The notes under the pieces were generated by a model. That model searched no databases. It worked only from the letters and a program-made list of their open reading frames with translations, and had not been told where the DNA came from. This document shows positions 50,432-60,132 of a DNA stretch of 64,000 nt, in pieces. This DNA is from Selenomonas sp. AB3002 (GTDB lineage: Bacteria; Bacillota; Negativicutes; Selenomonadales; Selenomonadaceae). The stretch's first letter is position 1, and the number at the start of each line of letters is the position of its first letter. The translations under genes and the position numbers were made by a program. Where the stretch lies: the NCBI RefSeq assembly GCF_000702545.1, contig NZ_JNIO01000008.1, positions 2,046,001 to 2,110,000 of the forward strand, written 5' to 3'.

Positions 50432-53400
50432 TTACTGAAGCAAGGAAAGAACAGCACTATTATTCTGGTTGGCCTGAGCCAGCATGGACTGGGCTGCCTG
50501 GGCCAGGACATTGCTCTTAGTATATTCTGTCATTTCCTTGGCCATATCTGCATCCCGTATGGTTGATTCGGATGAAGTTGTGCTTTCCTGCTGGGTAATA
50601 ATGTTGTCATGAGTCGTTCCCAGACGGCTGAGCTGGGCACCTACCAAGGTATTGGCATCAGTCAGGTACTGGATAGCACGGTCCAGCAAGCCCTGCTCAT
50701 CCTCATTCACCATGCGGATGCCAGTAGCAGACATCTTCCCCCCTTGGTTGCCCAAAAGCTTTTCCCGATTTTCCCTGGTCAATACATTGTAATCTGTCCA
50801 GTCGCTAAGCCCTGGGATATAGTTGAAAAGATGGTCCATGGAGGTCTGGGGAATCTGCAGATGGATGTTCATGCTGGCTTTGTCCGTGTGGTGGATAACC
50901 AGGTCACGGACAAAGATACCCCGGGTAGCTTTCTGCACATCGTCCAGAACACCGTCTGCCAGCTTCGCCCCCATCTCCTGAACATAAGGATGCTTGCCAC
51001 TGGCGCGAAGGTCATACATTCTCTTGTCATAAACAGTAAGCGTACCCGCATCTGGGTCAGCTGCAAAGTGCAGCGTATGCGGCTGGCCATTCATGATATG
51101 TTCCAAAGCATCGCTGCCTTGATCATAAAGAGCCTGGACCAGTGATTTTACATCTGTGACATTGGCGATATCTATCAGAGTCGTCTTAAGATCAGCCCCA
51201 GACTGGCCACTAGCCGGCCTATCAGCATCTGATGGGTCAAGCTTCGACTTGAACTGGAAATTGAACCACTGGTCAGCGCAAGTAGCGCAGTAAAGACGGA
51301 ACCCCTTGCCATCCAGGTCATCGGGAATCGACAGGCCACTGCTTGCAAAATATGAATTGAAGTCTATGGTGTAAGAACTCATATTCCCCTTTATTATGCT
51401 TAGGGTCTCATTATTGCCAGCAAGCTCCGCATTTCGAGCCGTTACTCTCAAGGTCTTAGTCCCCGTCTCAGCACTGACATCACTATATCTATAATTATTT
51501 TTCATCAAGTTGATAAAGGCATCAGCAATGGTAGTACTCCCCCCTACAGTAGACCTCAAAATATTCAAATCCACCGTAGTAGAACCATCAAGCTGAGCCT
51601 GAGCATCAATGGAAGAAGGCACTTTTTTATCAATAAATTCTATATTGCTATAAGTATAATCATCAAGATTTTTATACTTATGCTTGATAGCCTTGCCCTT
51701 AAGATTCTCTATAAACTCCTCAAGCTTATCGCTGTCCGTTGTATCGTAGTCAGTCAGGTCAATATCATAGGTCGCACTCGGGCCAGTAGTCTTTGCTTTG
51801 CCCTCCTCAGTCACTTGAAACTTATTATCATCATAAGCTGTAACTGCCAAAAAATTCACCGTTTGCGTAGTACCCGAAGATGCTTCGGCCCCAGCCTCTG
51901 ATGAAAAACCGTCCGTAAGTCTTATGCTGGCTGACGAGCCAGTAGTAGTAGTGGTCAAAGTCAGTTGACCACCTGAAATTGACAGCTTTATCCCACTGGT
52001 AGATGTGTTATTAGGATTGGTAGTACTCCATGTGCCAAGAGTAACTGTTCCACTGGCATTCTTCCCAATCTCATAGACCCCCTTGGTTGATGTATCATGC
52101 GTAATGGAACTGCCTTCCACAAAGCGAACATAAGCGGTACCATAGGGACCTTGTAAAGCAAAGCCTGAGCCAGACGCTACAGAACTAATATCCAGCTGCA
52201 AACTTGCGGCAGTAGCAGGTGTCTGTCCTTCCCAATGCCCGGCTGAATGGTGAGTAGTAGTATCCGTAACCGGATCATACTCATCCCAGCTATCATCCAC
52301 CCAGGTCCCCTGCGACCCTGCCGACCCATAGGCCGTCTTATTTCCCAAGCCCGTAGCGGCAGCAGCATCACGCCCATACTGCTTCTGCGTGGCACCAATA
52401 GTTACGGGTGCTGACCCTGCACCTTGCGACCATCCTTTTACGGTTACATTCTTGCCGTAATTAGAGAGATATCCACCAGTTCTAGTACTTGCCTTAACCG
52501 TATTGCCCTCAACACTTGCACTGCCCACCACACCACTGCTATTGGTCTTAATAGCTGTTGCGACTGCAGCAGCTATCTTAGCCGAAGTATCGCAACCGCT
52601 TATATTGACATTCACCACATTATCAGAGTTGACATTACCATAGCGATAATTGTTGCCACTAGGATTATTTGTCAACACATATTTTACAGAGCTGTTTACA
52701 TTGTTGGTGCCCGCCACCCAAAAACCAAGACCCTCAGCATTAGCGTTGGTATAGCCGCTGAAATCAAGGGTAAACGTCGTAGGCTTTTCAGGCGTTCCTT
52801 CAGCTCCGCCAGACAGGTTGACCACTTCCGCACTGCCCAGAAGCACTTCTGCGGTTACCTGCTCAGTAGAATAAGCAGACAACACCGCAAAGGGCCCTGT
52901 CTCGTTATCCAAGGTCGCATACTGATCCTCAATAAGATTCAACCCATCGCTTTCCGGCACCGTCTCAGGATGATCAAGCACTCTCCAGGTATATATCTCA
53001 TCCACCTTGGTATCCCCCACCAGAAGCAGCTTGCCATTGTAATTGGTTTCATAAGCGATATCATGCACCTGCTCGAAGCCCTGGGAGATTTCTTTCTGGA
53101 TGGTAAGGCGGTCAAGATCTGTATTGGTGTCATTATTGGCATCAATGACTTTCGCCTTGATGGTCTTCATAATCTCCAGCTGTTCCTGAATGGCTCCTTC
53201 TGCCACCTTCAGCATAGACTGCCCGGTCTGGACATTAGAAGCATCCTGCTCAAGCGCCCTTTTCCTCACCCGCATCCGCTCGGAAATGACGTACTCAGAA
53301 GCGCCTTCTCCTGCACTGTCAAACTTGGTGCCTGTGGCAACTTTCTTCAGCTGCTTGCCCAGGGCAGAAACGTTCTTATTCAGTTCCCCCAAGGTCAGCG

Positions 53401-53434
53401 CCGCCGCTGTATTATTCAGGATTGTCATAGCCAT
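50432..53434 (-). CDS. Giant flagellin with large variable insert
   Basis: 1000 residues. The N-terminal ~150 residues (ILNNTAAALTLGELNKN, GQSMLKVAEGAIQEQLEIM) and C-terminal ~95 residues (QESTTSSESTIRDADMAKEM, ending NQNNSAVLSLLQ) are the D0/D1 domains that polymerise into the filament. Between them about 700 residues rich in Ser, Thr, Gly, Asn and Ala form a surface-exposed variable region, far larger than in ordinary 280-550 residue flagellins. The middle DNA is visibly poorer in GC than the ends. It is a single gene with a sigma-28 promoter and a strong terminator. Confidence 0.92.
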   Translation of the reverse strand: MAMTILNNTAAALTLGELNKNVSALGKQLKKVATGTKFDSAGEGASEYVISERMRVRKRALEQDASNVQTGQSMLKVAEGAIQEQLEIMKTIKAKVIDANNDTNTDLDRLTIQKEISQGFEQVHDIAYETNYNGKLLLVGDTKVDEIYTWRVLDHPETVPESDGLNLIEDQYATLDNETGPFAVLSAYSTEQVTAEVLLGSAEVVNLSGGAEGTPEKPTTFTLDFSGYTNANAEGLGFWVAGTNNVNSSVKYVLTNNPSGNNYRYGNVNSDNVVNVNISGCDTSAKIAAAVATAIKTNSSGVVGSASVEGNTVKASTRTGGYLSNYGKNVTVKGWSQGAGSAPVTIGATQKQYGRDAAAATGLGNKTAYGSAGSQGTWVDDSWDEYDPVTDTTTHHSAGHWEGQTPATAASLQLDISSVASGSGFALQGPYGTAYVRFVEGSSITHDTSTKGVYEIGKNASGTVTLGTWSTTNPNNTSTSGIKLSISGGQLTLTTTTTGSSASIRLTDGFSSEAGAEASSGTTQTVNFLAVTAYDDNKFQVTEEGKAKTTGPSATYDIDLTDYDTTDSDKLEEFIENLKGKAIKHKYKNLDDYTYSNIEFIDKKVPSSIDAQAQLDGSTTVDLNILRSTVGGSTTIADAFINLMKNNYRYSDVSAETGTKTLRVTARNAELAGNNETLSIIKGNMSSYTIDFNSYFASSGLSIPDDLDGKGFRLYCATCADQWFNFQFKSKLDPSDADRPASGQSGADLKTTLIDIANVTDVKSLVQALYDQGSDALEHIMNGQPHTLHFAADPDAGTLTVYDKRMYDLRASGKHPYVQEMGAKLADGVLDDVQKATRGIFVRDLVIHHTDKASMNIHLQIPQTSMDHLFNYIPGLSDWTDYNVLTRENREKLLGNQGGKMSATGIRMVNEDEQGLLDRAIQYLTDANTLVGAQLSRLGTTHDNIITQQESTTSSESTIRDADMAKEMTEYTKSNVLAQAAQSMLAQANQNNSAVLSLLQ

Positions 53435-53526
53435 AGCAAAAACCCCTCACTAACCTTCCATCTATTCCGTACCAAAGGGACCCCATCCTTGGCTTAAATC
53501 ACATAGTGATAAAACTGCTATTAATA

Positions 53527-53553
53527 TTATCGTAAATAAGCAGACTTTTCTTA
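53527..53553 (-). promoter_or_regulatory. Sigma-28 (FliA) promoter of flagellin
   Basis: On the minus strand TAAG (53550-53553), 15 bp and TACGATAA (53527-53534) fit the TAAA-N15-GCCGATAA pattern, about 93 bp before the ATG. There is no good sigma-70 alternative. Confidence 0.7.
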
Positions 53554-53573
53554 AGTCTAAAAAAGCACATAGC

Positions 53574-53602
53574 AAAAAGCCCCGCCGCAGCGGAGCCCTT
53601 TG
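53574..53602 (-). terminator. Terminator of the RND efflux operon
   Basis: AAAAGCCCCGC and GCGGAGCCCTTT form a stem with one mismatch; TTTTTGC follows on the minus strand, just past the RND stop. Confidence 0.75.
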
Positions 53603-53623
53603 ACATGTGAAATTGCTAGATAT

Positions 53624-56600
53624 TTACTCTTTCTCCACCCCATACACCGCAGCATACATGCTGGGCAGCACCAAAAGCGTCAGCACCGTAGCCGCCAGCA
53701 GGCCACTGGCGATGGCTACTGCCATGGGCCCCCAGAAATCGCTGGGCATCAGGGGCAGCATGCCCAGTATGGCGGCGGCCGCCGTCAGCATGATGGGACG
53801 GAAGCGCAGGATGGCAGAATCTATCAGGGCATCCCAGGGACTTTCCCCCTCAGCCATATGCTTCTGTATCTGGTCAATCAGGATGACCGAGTTGCGGATG
53901 ATCATGCCGAAGAGGGCCAGTACGCCCAGATAGGCCACAAAGCCCATGGCCTTGCCCGTCAGGAGCATGCCCCAGGCCACGCCTATGAGGCCCAACGGTG
54001 CCGTCAGCAAAGTCAGCAGCATCTGCTTGATGTCCCTGAGCTGGAACATCAGCAGGGTCATGATGATGAACACCATGGCGGGGATGGGCTTCACCAGATG
54101 CCGGAGGGATTTGGCACTGTCCTCCAAAGAGCCCGCGGGCTTGATGGAAGCTCCCAGAGGCAGGTCTTCCCTAAGGCCGGCGGTGGCCTCAAAGGCTTTT
54201 TTCGTGGCATCCACGGCCGTGCCGCTGTGGATATTGGCCTGCACCGTAATGGTGGGGCGCAGGTCCACGCGCTTGACCAGCCCCTCCTCACCCTCATAAG
54301 AGATTTTTGCAATCTGGGCCAGGGGCACATAGCCTGCCTGCCCCAGATAAATGGGCAGGTCTTTCAGCTTGTCCAGGCTCTGCCTGTCCTCCTCCGCCGT
54401 CCGCAGGTCTATGTCAATGGTGCGGTCGCCGGTGTAAAACTCGGCTGCCTTGGCACCAGTGATTTCCGTATGGAGCATCTTGGCCACATTCTGGCTGGAA
54501 AGCCCCAGAGCCCGCAGCTTGTCCTGGTCAAGCTCAAGGTGCATAACCCTGGACTTGTAGCCCCAGTTCTCATTCACATTGTAGACATTGGGGTCTTCTG
54601 CCACCAGCGCTGCGGTCTTGCGCGCCAGGTCCTTGGCCTCCTCCACCGTGCGGCCCGTGACCCGCAGCATCACGGGGTAGTCAGCAGGGGGGCCTGTCTG
54701 GATGGTCTGGATATTGGGCTGCACATCCGGGAAATTCTCTGCCAGTTCCTCCGTGAGCTCCTGCCTGAGCTTTTCCCGCTCCTCCGTGTTTTTCGTCACA
54801 ATGACGAACTGGCCGAAGTTATCTGAGCTTTCCTGGGGACTCACGGTGAGGACAAACCTTGGAGCGTACCTGCCCACATAATAGGAGTAGTTCTCCAGCC
54901 TGTCCTTGTGCTCATCCAGGAAGCTGGCCATGCGCTCCATTTCCCTGCCCGTGGCCTCCATGGAAGAGCCCTCAGGCAGTCTCATTTCCATCACCAGCTC
55001 GGGACGCAGGGAGCCAGGGAAAAATTCCTGCTTCACAAAGGTCAGGCCATAGAGGGACAGGACAAAGATGGCGGCAGTGGCGGCCAGCACCATCTTCCTG
55101 TGCAGCAGGCAATATTCCAGCACCTGCCGGAACCACTTGTAGAACTTGTTCTGATAAGGGTCTATCTCGCCATTCTCGTCACGCTGCACCTTGACGCGGA
55201 TAAGATAGGTGCCAAAGAGGGGCGCCGCCATGACGGAGACAATCCACGAAAGGACCAGGGCAATGAGTATCACGGGGAACAGGGCCCCGCAGAACTCAGA
55301 GGCCATGCCCTTGGAAAAGGCCACGGGAATGAAGCCGGAGCAGGTGATAAGGGTTCCTGTGAGCATGGGCTTGGCGGTGGCCTTGAAGGCGTAGCAGGCC
55401 GCCTCGAAGCGGCTGTGCCCCCGCTCCAGCTGGACGCTCATCATCTCGATGGCGATGATGGCATCATCCACCAGCAGTCCCAGGGAAATTATCAGCGCAC
55501 CCAGGGATACCTTGTGCAAATCAATGCCCAAGAGGTACATGCCCACAAAGACACCGGCCAGCACCAGCGGTATGCAGCAGGCCACCACCAAGCCTGTGCG
55601 CCAGCCCAGGGAGGCAAAGCTCACCAAAAGCACGATGAAGATGGCCTCGGTGAGAGTTTTCATGAACTCGTGGATGGATTCTTCCACCACCTGGGGCTGG
55701 TCAGAAACCTGATGTATCTCCAATCCCACGGGCAGGTCCCCGGAAATGGCTTTTATGGTCTTCTTCAGGTTTTTGCCCAGTTCAAGGATGTTGCTGCCAT
55801 CCTTCATGGAGATGGCCAGCCCCACGGCAGGTTCCCCGTTGAAGTACATTTCAGGGTCAGGAGGGGCGCTGTAGCGGCGCTCCACTTTGGCAATATCCCC
55901 CAGACGGAAAATCTGGCCGCCGGCTTTCACTGGCAGTTCCCTGATGGCCTCCACGTCTTGGAAATTCCCCGTGACCCGGAGGTACACGTTGTCCGATTCA
56001 GTCTCCACCTTGCCGGAGGGCATCATGGAAGCAGCCCCGGCCAGAGCATCGGAAATGGCAGTGGGCGGCAGGCCCAGACTGGCCAGCTTGTCCCTTGCCA
56101 CCTCCACATAGATTTTCTCCTTCTGCACACCCAGCAGCTCGATTTTCTGGATGGAAGGGTCGGAGGCCATCAAGAGGCGCCGGGCATCCTCGGCGTATTT
56201 CCTCAGCTCCTCATAAGAATAGCCGTCACCTGTGACAGCATAGACGGAGCCAAAGACGTCGTCAAAGCGGTCATTGAAATAGGGGCCGTAGACGCCATCG
56301 GGCAGCTCACCCTGGGATTTCAGGTCATTCACGAGGTTCCTGAGGTCCCGCCAGGTAGTGCGTATATCCTCCTTGGGCATGGTATCCTCAAGTTCGGCGT
56401 AGATGACTGTATTGCCCGGACGGGTGCTGCTGGTAATGCGGTACATCCCCGGCACATCCTGAAGCTTCCGCTCCAATTTGTCCGTCACCTGGTCCTGCAT
56501 TTCTGCAGCAGAGGCACCAGGCCAGAGGGCATTCACCACCATGATGCGGATAGTGAAGGTGGGGTCTTCCATGCGCCCCAGCTGCTGGTAGGCGAAGATG

Positions 56601-56677
56601 CCCCCGATGGCGGTCATGATGATGAAATACCAGACCAGCACGGAGTTTTTCAAGGAGACTTCACTGAGATTCCTCAC
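53624..56677 (-). CDS. RND-family efflux pump, inner-membrane permease
   Basis: 1017 residues with the twofold RND layout: 12 membrane helices, two large periplasmic loops (about residues 35-330 and 550-850), TM4 proton-relay Asp pair in LGLLVDDAIIAIEMM, and GTLITCSGFIPVAF. It resembles HAE1-type multidrug pumps more than CzcA metal pumps, although substrate is inferred. Start GTG at 56675-56677 (GGAGG upstream) overlaps the adaptor gene's stop by 4 bp. No outer-membrane TolC-like gene is in the operon. Confidence 0.92.
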   Translation of the reverse strand: MRNLSEVSLKNSVLVWYFIIMTAIGGIFAYQQLGRMEDPTFTIRIMVVNALWPGASAAEMQDQVTDKLERKLQDVPGMYRITSSTRPGNTVIYAELEDTMPKEDIRTTWRDLRNLVNDLKSQGELPDGVYGPYFNDRFDDVFGSVYAVTGDGYSYEELRKYAEDARRLLMASDPSIQKIELLGVQKEKIYVEVARDKLASLGLPPTAISDALAGAASMMPSGKVETESDNVYLRVTGNFQDVEAIRELPVKAGGQIFRLGDIAKVERRYSAPPDPEMYFNGEPAVGLAISMKDGSNILELGKNLKKTIKAISGDLPVGLEIHQVSDQPQVVEESIHEFMKTLTEAIFIVLLVSFASLGWRTGLVVACCIPLVLAGVFVGMYLLGIDLHKVSLGALIISLGLLVDDAIIAIEMMSVQLERGHSRFEAACYAFKATAKPMLTGTLITCSGFIPVAFSKGMASEFCGALFPVILIALVLSWIVSVMAAPLFGTYLIRVKVQRDENGEIDPYQNKFYKWFRQVLEYCLLHRKMVLAATAAIFVLSLYGLTFVKQEFFPGSLRPELVMEMRLPEGSSMEATGREMERMASFLDEHKDRLENYSYYVGRYAPRFVLTVSPQESSDNFGQFVIVTKNTEEREKLRQELTEELAENFPDVQPNIQTIQTGPPADYPVMLRVTGRTVEEAKDLARKTAALVAEDPNVYNVNENWGYKSRVMHLELDQDKLRALGLSSQNVAKMLHTEITGAKAAEFYTGDRTIDIDLRTAEEDRQSLDKLKDLPIYLGQAGYVPLAQIAKISYEGEEGLVKRVDLRPTITVQANIHSGTAVDATKKAFEATAGLREDLPLGASIKPAGSLEDSAKSLRHLVKPIPAMVFIIMTLLMFQLRDIKQMLLTLLTAPLGLIGVAWGMLLTGKAMGFVAYLGVLALFGMIIRNSVILIDQIQKHMAEGESPWDALIDSAILRFRPIMLTAAAAILGMLPLMPSDFWGPMAVAIASGLLAATVLTLLVLPSMYAAVYGVEKE

Positions 56678-57768
56678 GGCTCACCCTCCCTGCGCACTTC
56701 CTGCCCCTCCCGGAGCTTGTGGACACCGGCGGTGACCACAATGTCACTGGGGGAGAGCCCTTCCACCATCACAGTGCTGGAGCCAAAGCGCGTCACCGTG
56801 ATATTTTTCAGATGGACTTTCCCGTCCTCCACCAGCCACACCTGCGGCTGGTCTTCTGTCTGGTAGATAGCCGTGAGGGGCAGTTCCACCTCCGCCTTCT
56901 CTGCCGCCCCGGCATCAGCGAAGCTGACACTGGCGGTCATGCCCAGCTGCATTTCCTGGGGAGGATTGGGAATAGATACGCGTACTTTATAAGTCCTGGA
57001 AGCATTATCTGCAGCGGGGGAAATCTCCCGCACTACGCCCTTGGCGCTTCCCTTGAAGGCCCAGAAGGTGACATCTGCCTCCTGGCCTGGCTGAAGGCTG
57101 GCCACCCTGTCCTCAGGCACGGCAATCTCCACCTCCAACTCGTCAGTCTGCACCAATACCGCCACCGTCTGGCCGGCAGCCACCACCTGTCCTTCCTCGG
57201 CGCTGATAGAGGAAATCACCCCGTCAGCCCCGGCGGCCAGGTTGGTATATGACAGCACATTATGGCCCTGGGCCGACTGGGCCAGGGCTGCCTGATAATT
57301 CGCAAAGGCCGCATCGTAGTTGGTCTGATACTGGTCCAGGGTGGCCTTGGGCACTACATCCTGATGGTAGAGTTCCGTATAGCGGGCAAGGTTGCTCTGT
57401 GCCAGATTCAGCTGGGCACGGGCCTGGCTTACCTGGGCATCCCCGGCGTTTGCCTTCTGCACCGCATCCCGGGCATCGATGACCATGAGGGTGTCTCCAG
57501 CCTTCACCCGGCTGCCCGCATCAATGTTGCGGGAGAGAATCTGCCCACCTACCTGAAAAGAGAGATTTGTCTCGTAGCGCCCCCGCACAGTGCCGGAATA
57601 GCTTTCCGCGCTGAGGCCGGCCTTACCTGCCTGCTGTGTCCTGACCACAGGGGGCTTCTGGACAGGGTCCTCCTCCTTGCTGCAGCCCACCAGGGCTGTC
57701 ATTGCTAGTATAAAAAGGGCAGCTGTTGCTGCCCCCCAGAATTTACTTCTCTTTCCTCTCAAGCTCAT
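56674..57768 (-). CDS. RND efflux periplasmic adaptor (MFP), lipoprotein
   Basis: 364 residues from the ATG at 57766-57768 (AAGGAGG upstream). The lipobox LVGC places the lipidated Cys near residue 28. Lipoyl-like and alpha-hairpin segments (DAGSRVKAGDTLMVIDARDA, then a coiled-coil about 90-170) and beta-barrel domain (AVPEDRVASLQPGQEADVTF) follow the AcrA/MexA order. It bridges the inner-membrane pump and an outer-membrane channel. It overlaps the MarR gene by 26 bp at its start. Confidence 0.92.
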   Translation of the reverse strand: MSLRGKRSKFWGAATAALFILAMTALVGCSKEEDPVQKPPVVRTQQAGKAGLSAESYSGTVRGRYETNLSFQVGGQILSRNIDAGSRVKAGDTLMVIDARDAVQKANAGDAQVSQARAQLNLAQSNLARYTELYHQDVVPKATLDQYQTNYDAAFANYQAALAQSAQGHNVLSYTNLAAGADGVISSISAEEGQVVAAGQTVAVLVQTDELEVEIAVPEDRVASLQPGQEADVTFWAFKGSAKGVVREISPAADNASRTYKVRVSIPNPPQEMQLGMTASVSFADAGAAEKAEVELPLTAIYQTEDQPQVWLVEDGKVHLKNITVTRFGSSTVMVEGLSPSDIVVTAGVHKLREGQEVRREGEP

Positions 57769-58249
57769 GCTGCCAGTCCTCCTTGGAAAACTCCTCAGAT
57801 ATACCCTTGGCCAAATCCGGCAGAACTGCTTCACAGGCACGGTCCGTAAAATGCTGAAACAGTTTTTCCGTCTTGTCTATGTCTTTCTGCTTCATGCCCT
57901 CACAAAGATAATCCACCCAGCGCTTCAGCACATTGTGCAGGAAGGGATAGTAGCTTTCTGCTTCCACAGAAAGGTAAACATGCTTCACCCGCTTGTCCAG
58001 CTTGTCCTGGCTGCGCACGATGAACCCCTTCTGCTCCAATGCATTGATGGTGCGGGTAACCACTGCCTTGTCCAGGAACAGGACTTTGGCAAGATCATCC
58101 TGCTTCACTCCCGGTGTGTCATGAATCCGCAGCAGCAGGGTAAATTCGGAAAAAGTCAGGCCCATCTCCTGGCAGGCCTCCACAATGAACTGCTGGGAGC
58201 GCCTGTAGAGAATGGAGAACCAACGTCCCGCATTTACATAATTATCCAT
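57743..58249 (-). CDS. MarR-family regulator of the efflux operon
   Basis: 168 residues from the ATG at 58247-58249 (GGAGGGT 8 bp upstream); a GTG five codons earlier lies inside that site. Winged helix: GLTFSEFTLLLRIHDTPGVKQ, recognition helix KAVVTRTINALEQKGFI and wing DKLDKRVKHVYLS. First gene of the marR-mfp-rnd operon, so probably an autorepressor released by pump substrates. Candidate operators are described at 58276-58348. Confidence 0.92.
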   Translation of the reverse strand: MDNYVNAGRWFSILYRRSQQFIVEACQEMGLTFSEFTLLLRIHDTPGVKQDDLAKVLFLDKAVVTRTINALEQKGFIVRSQDKLDKRVKHVYLSVEAESYYPFLHNVLKRWVDYLCEGMKQKDIDKTEKLFQHFTDRACEAVLPDLAKGISEEFSKEDWQHELERKEK

Positions 58250-58275
58250 CTGAACACCCTCCACCCTGTCGAAAG

Positions 58276-58348
58276 ATTAAAATTACAAACGTTGCTTTTG
58301 TCAATAATTTTAACAAGAAGATGTAGAAAAGTCAATAAGAGCAACGCT
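58276..58348 (-). promoter_or_regulatory. Double promoter and inverted repeat of the efflux operon
   Basis: Two minus-strand promoters: TTGACT (58330-58335)/TAAAAT (58307-58312) and TTGACA (58299-58304)/TTTAAT (58276-58281), both with 17-bp spacers. AACGTTGCT (58288-58296) and AGCAACGCT (58340-58348) form inverted arms, one inside the second promoter's spacer and one next to the first -35, and GTCAATAA occurs twice between them. Confidence 0.6.
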
Positions 58349-58452
58349 TTTCCTGTATTTTCCATAAAATTAAGTTTATAATAGAATAAGCGGGGCCTCA
58401 ATGGCCCGGAATCCGTTATCTTTGGTCGACATGGTGGGAGGTTTTCCTTTTT

Positions 58453-59340
58453 ATGAATACTTCTGCTCCTCGCGTAGGGCATATAAATTTTCTCAACACC
58501 TTGCCGCTGTCTTATAGCTTCGCCAATGGCGGTGATGAAGGACTGGAAATCATCCGGGGCGTGCCTTCGGTGCTGAACAGCGACCTCATCAGCGGGCGTC
58601 TTGATGTGGCAGAGATTTCTTCCATCGCCTATGCCCGCCACGCAGAAGAACTCCTGGTCCTGCCCAAGGTCTGCGTAGCTTCTGACGGGCCGGTGCAGAG
58701 CATTGTCCTGCTTTCGCGGAAACCCATAGAAGCTTTGGGCAAAGACAAGGTTATACTTACGGCGAAATCCGCCACCTCCCACTGCCTGCTTAAGATCATC
58801 CTCAGGGGAGCCTACGGGGCCATCCCCAACTACTACACCCGCAACATCACTCCGGAGGAGCCCATACCGGCAGATGCCACCGCCTCCCTCTTTATCGGGG
58901 ACGACGCCCTCTGGCTTTACCATCACCCACCTGCAGGCCTCTACCTCTACGACATCGGCCAGGAGTGGAAGAACCTCACGGGACAGAAGATGGTCTTTGC
59001 CCTCTGGGCAGTGCGCCGGGAGTTTGCCAATAAGAATCCCGAGGGCGTAAAGCTCATCCAGGAGCGCGTCCACGGGGCATTCCTGAGTTTCATCCGCAAC
59101 GCCCTGCCGGGACCTGCGCGGCCTGCCGGCGGTCTTTCCTACCGGGAGACCATCATCCGCTCGGCCCTTGAGGACAAGCCCTTCACCTACGACCAGCTGG
59201 CAGACTACCTGGGACCTGCGGTGCGCTGGGACCTGACGGAAGATTATCTGCAGGGGCTCAGCACCTTCTATACCATGGCCCATGAGATGAATCTGATAGA
59301 GCACATGCCAAAAATAAAGTTTGCCAAAATAGACGAATGA
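58453..59340 (+). CDS. mqnA: Chorismate dehydratase-type menaquinone biosynthesis protein
   Basis: 295 residues of the MqnA/MqnD periplasmic-binding-like fold: VGHINFLNTLPLSYSF at the start, VPSVLNSDLISGRLDVAEISSIAYA, LTAKSATSHCLLKIIL and LFIGDDALWLYH. In the futalosine route MqnA turns chorismate into 3-enolpyruvylbenzoate. GGGAGG lies upstream of the ATG. It is a single gene divergent from marR. Menaquinone would serve fumarate respiration. Confidence 0.88.
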   Translation: MNTSAPRVGHINFLNTLPLSYSFANGGDEGLEIIRGVPSVLNSDLISGRLDVAEISSIAYARHAEELLVLPKVCVASDGPVQSIVLLSRKPIEALGKDKVILTAKSATSHCLLKIILRGAYGAIPNYYTRNITPEEPIPADATASLFIGDDALWLYHHPPAGLYLYDIGQEWKNLTGQKMVFALWAVRREFANKNPEGVKLIQERVHGAFLSFIRNALPGPARPAGGLSYRETIIRSALEDKPFTYDQLADYLGPAVRWDLTEDYLQGLSTFYTMAHEMNLIEHMPKIKFAKIDE

Positions 59341-59345
59341 GCATG

Positions 59346-59376
59346 AAAAAGGCGGCCCCAAAAGGCCGCTTTTTTC
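59346..59376. terminator. Bidirectional terminator between mqnA and the cytidylyltransferase gene
   Basis: AAAAAGGCGGCC and GGCCGCTTTTTT face each other around CCAAAA, giving T-runs on both strands. Confidence 0.85.
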
Positions 59377-59380
59377 GTGC

Positions 59381-60112
59381 TTAAAAACCATATATCTGCT
59401 GGGCTTCCATGGCCTCGTAGAGAGCCTTGTAGATGTAGAAGTCAGCCGGTTCCGTTATTTTCATGTTATTCCTGGTGCTGTGCAAGAGATGCATATGCCG
59501 TTTCTGGATTCCGTACAGGTGAGAAGAATCTATGGTCTGATATCCCGCCTGCTCCGCCTGCTCGTAGGCACCATACACTTCACCAAAGCGGAAGGACTGG
59601 GGGGCCTTGGCCACATACATGAAATCCCGGTTCGGCACCTGCTGGATATCCACACCGTTAGTGCTCATGACCACGCTTTCCCGGGCTGCCTCACAGGTGA
59701 TGGCATTGCCATACTTACGCACTGCATTGATATTGGCTTCAATCAACTCATCGGTGATGAGCGGTCTGACCCCGTCATGAATCAGCACGATATCCTGGTC
59801 ATCGGTGCTGCTGCGCATGGCCTTCAGGCCTTCCCAGATGGATTTGTGGCCAGTCTTGCCGCCGGGCACGATGATGGTGACCTTGCGGATGCCGAAGCGG
59901 TTCAGCATGCCCTTGAGCTCACTGATCCAGTTCTTGAGGCAGACAATGACAATCTCATCTATCATGTCATGATACTCAAAATGCTCCAGCGTATGTATGA
60001 TGACCGGCTTGCCATAGACCTGCAGGAATTGCTTGGGCAGGGAGCGGGCATTCATGCGACGGCCCGCTCCGCCTGCAAATATCAAAACTTTTACCTTCTC
60101 ATTAGCTGCCAT
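59381..60112 (-). CDS. IspD/TarI-family cytidylyltransferase
   Basis: 243 residues from the ATG at 60110-60112; a TTG three codons earlier is an alternative. The nucleotide-binding AGGAGRRMNARSLPKQFL and HDGVRPLI, VPNRDFMYVAKAPQSFRF and DSSHLYG match the MEP/ribitol-5-phosphate cytidylyltransferase family. It could make CDP-methylerythritol (isoprenoids) or CDP-ribitol/other CDP-polyol for glycan decoration. The altered PQ(S/T)F segment and the adjacent DUF4422 gene favour a cell-surface glycan role. Gap to the DUF4422 gene is 20 bp. Confidence 0.82.
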   Translation of the reverse strand: MAANEKVKVLIFAGGAGRRMNARSLPKQFLQVYGKPVIIHTLEHFEYHDMIDEIVIVCLKNWISELKGMLNRFGIRKVTIIVPGGKTGHKSIWEGLKAMRSSTDDQDIVLIHDGVRPLITDELIEANINAVRKYGNAITCEAARESVVMSTNGVDIQQVPNRDFMYVAKAPQSFRFGEVYGAYEQAEQAGYQTIDSSHLYGIQKRHMHLLHSTRNNMKITEPADFYIYKALYEAMEAQQIYGF

Positions 60113-60132
60113 ATTACCCAATATCCTTTCCC

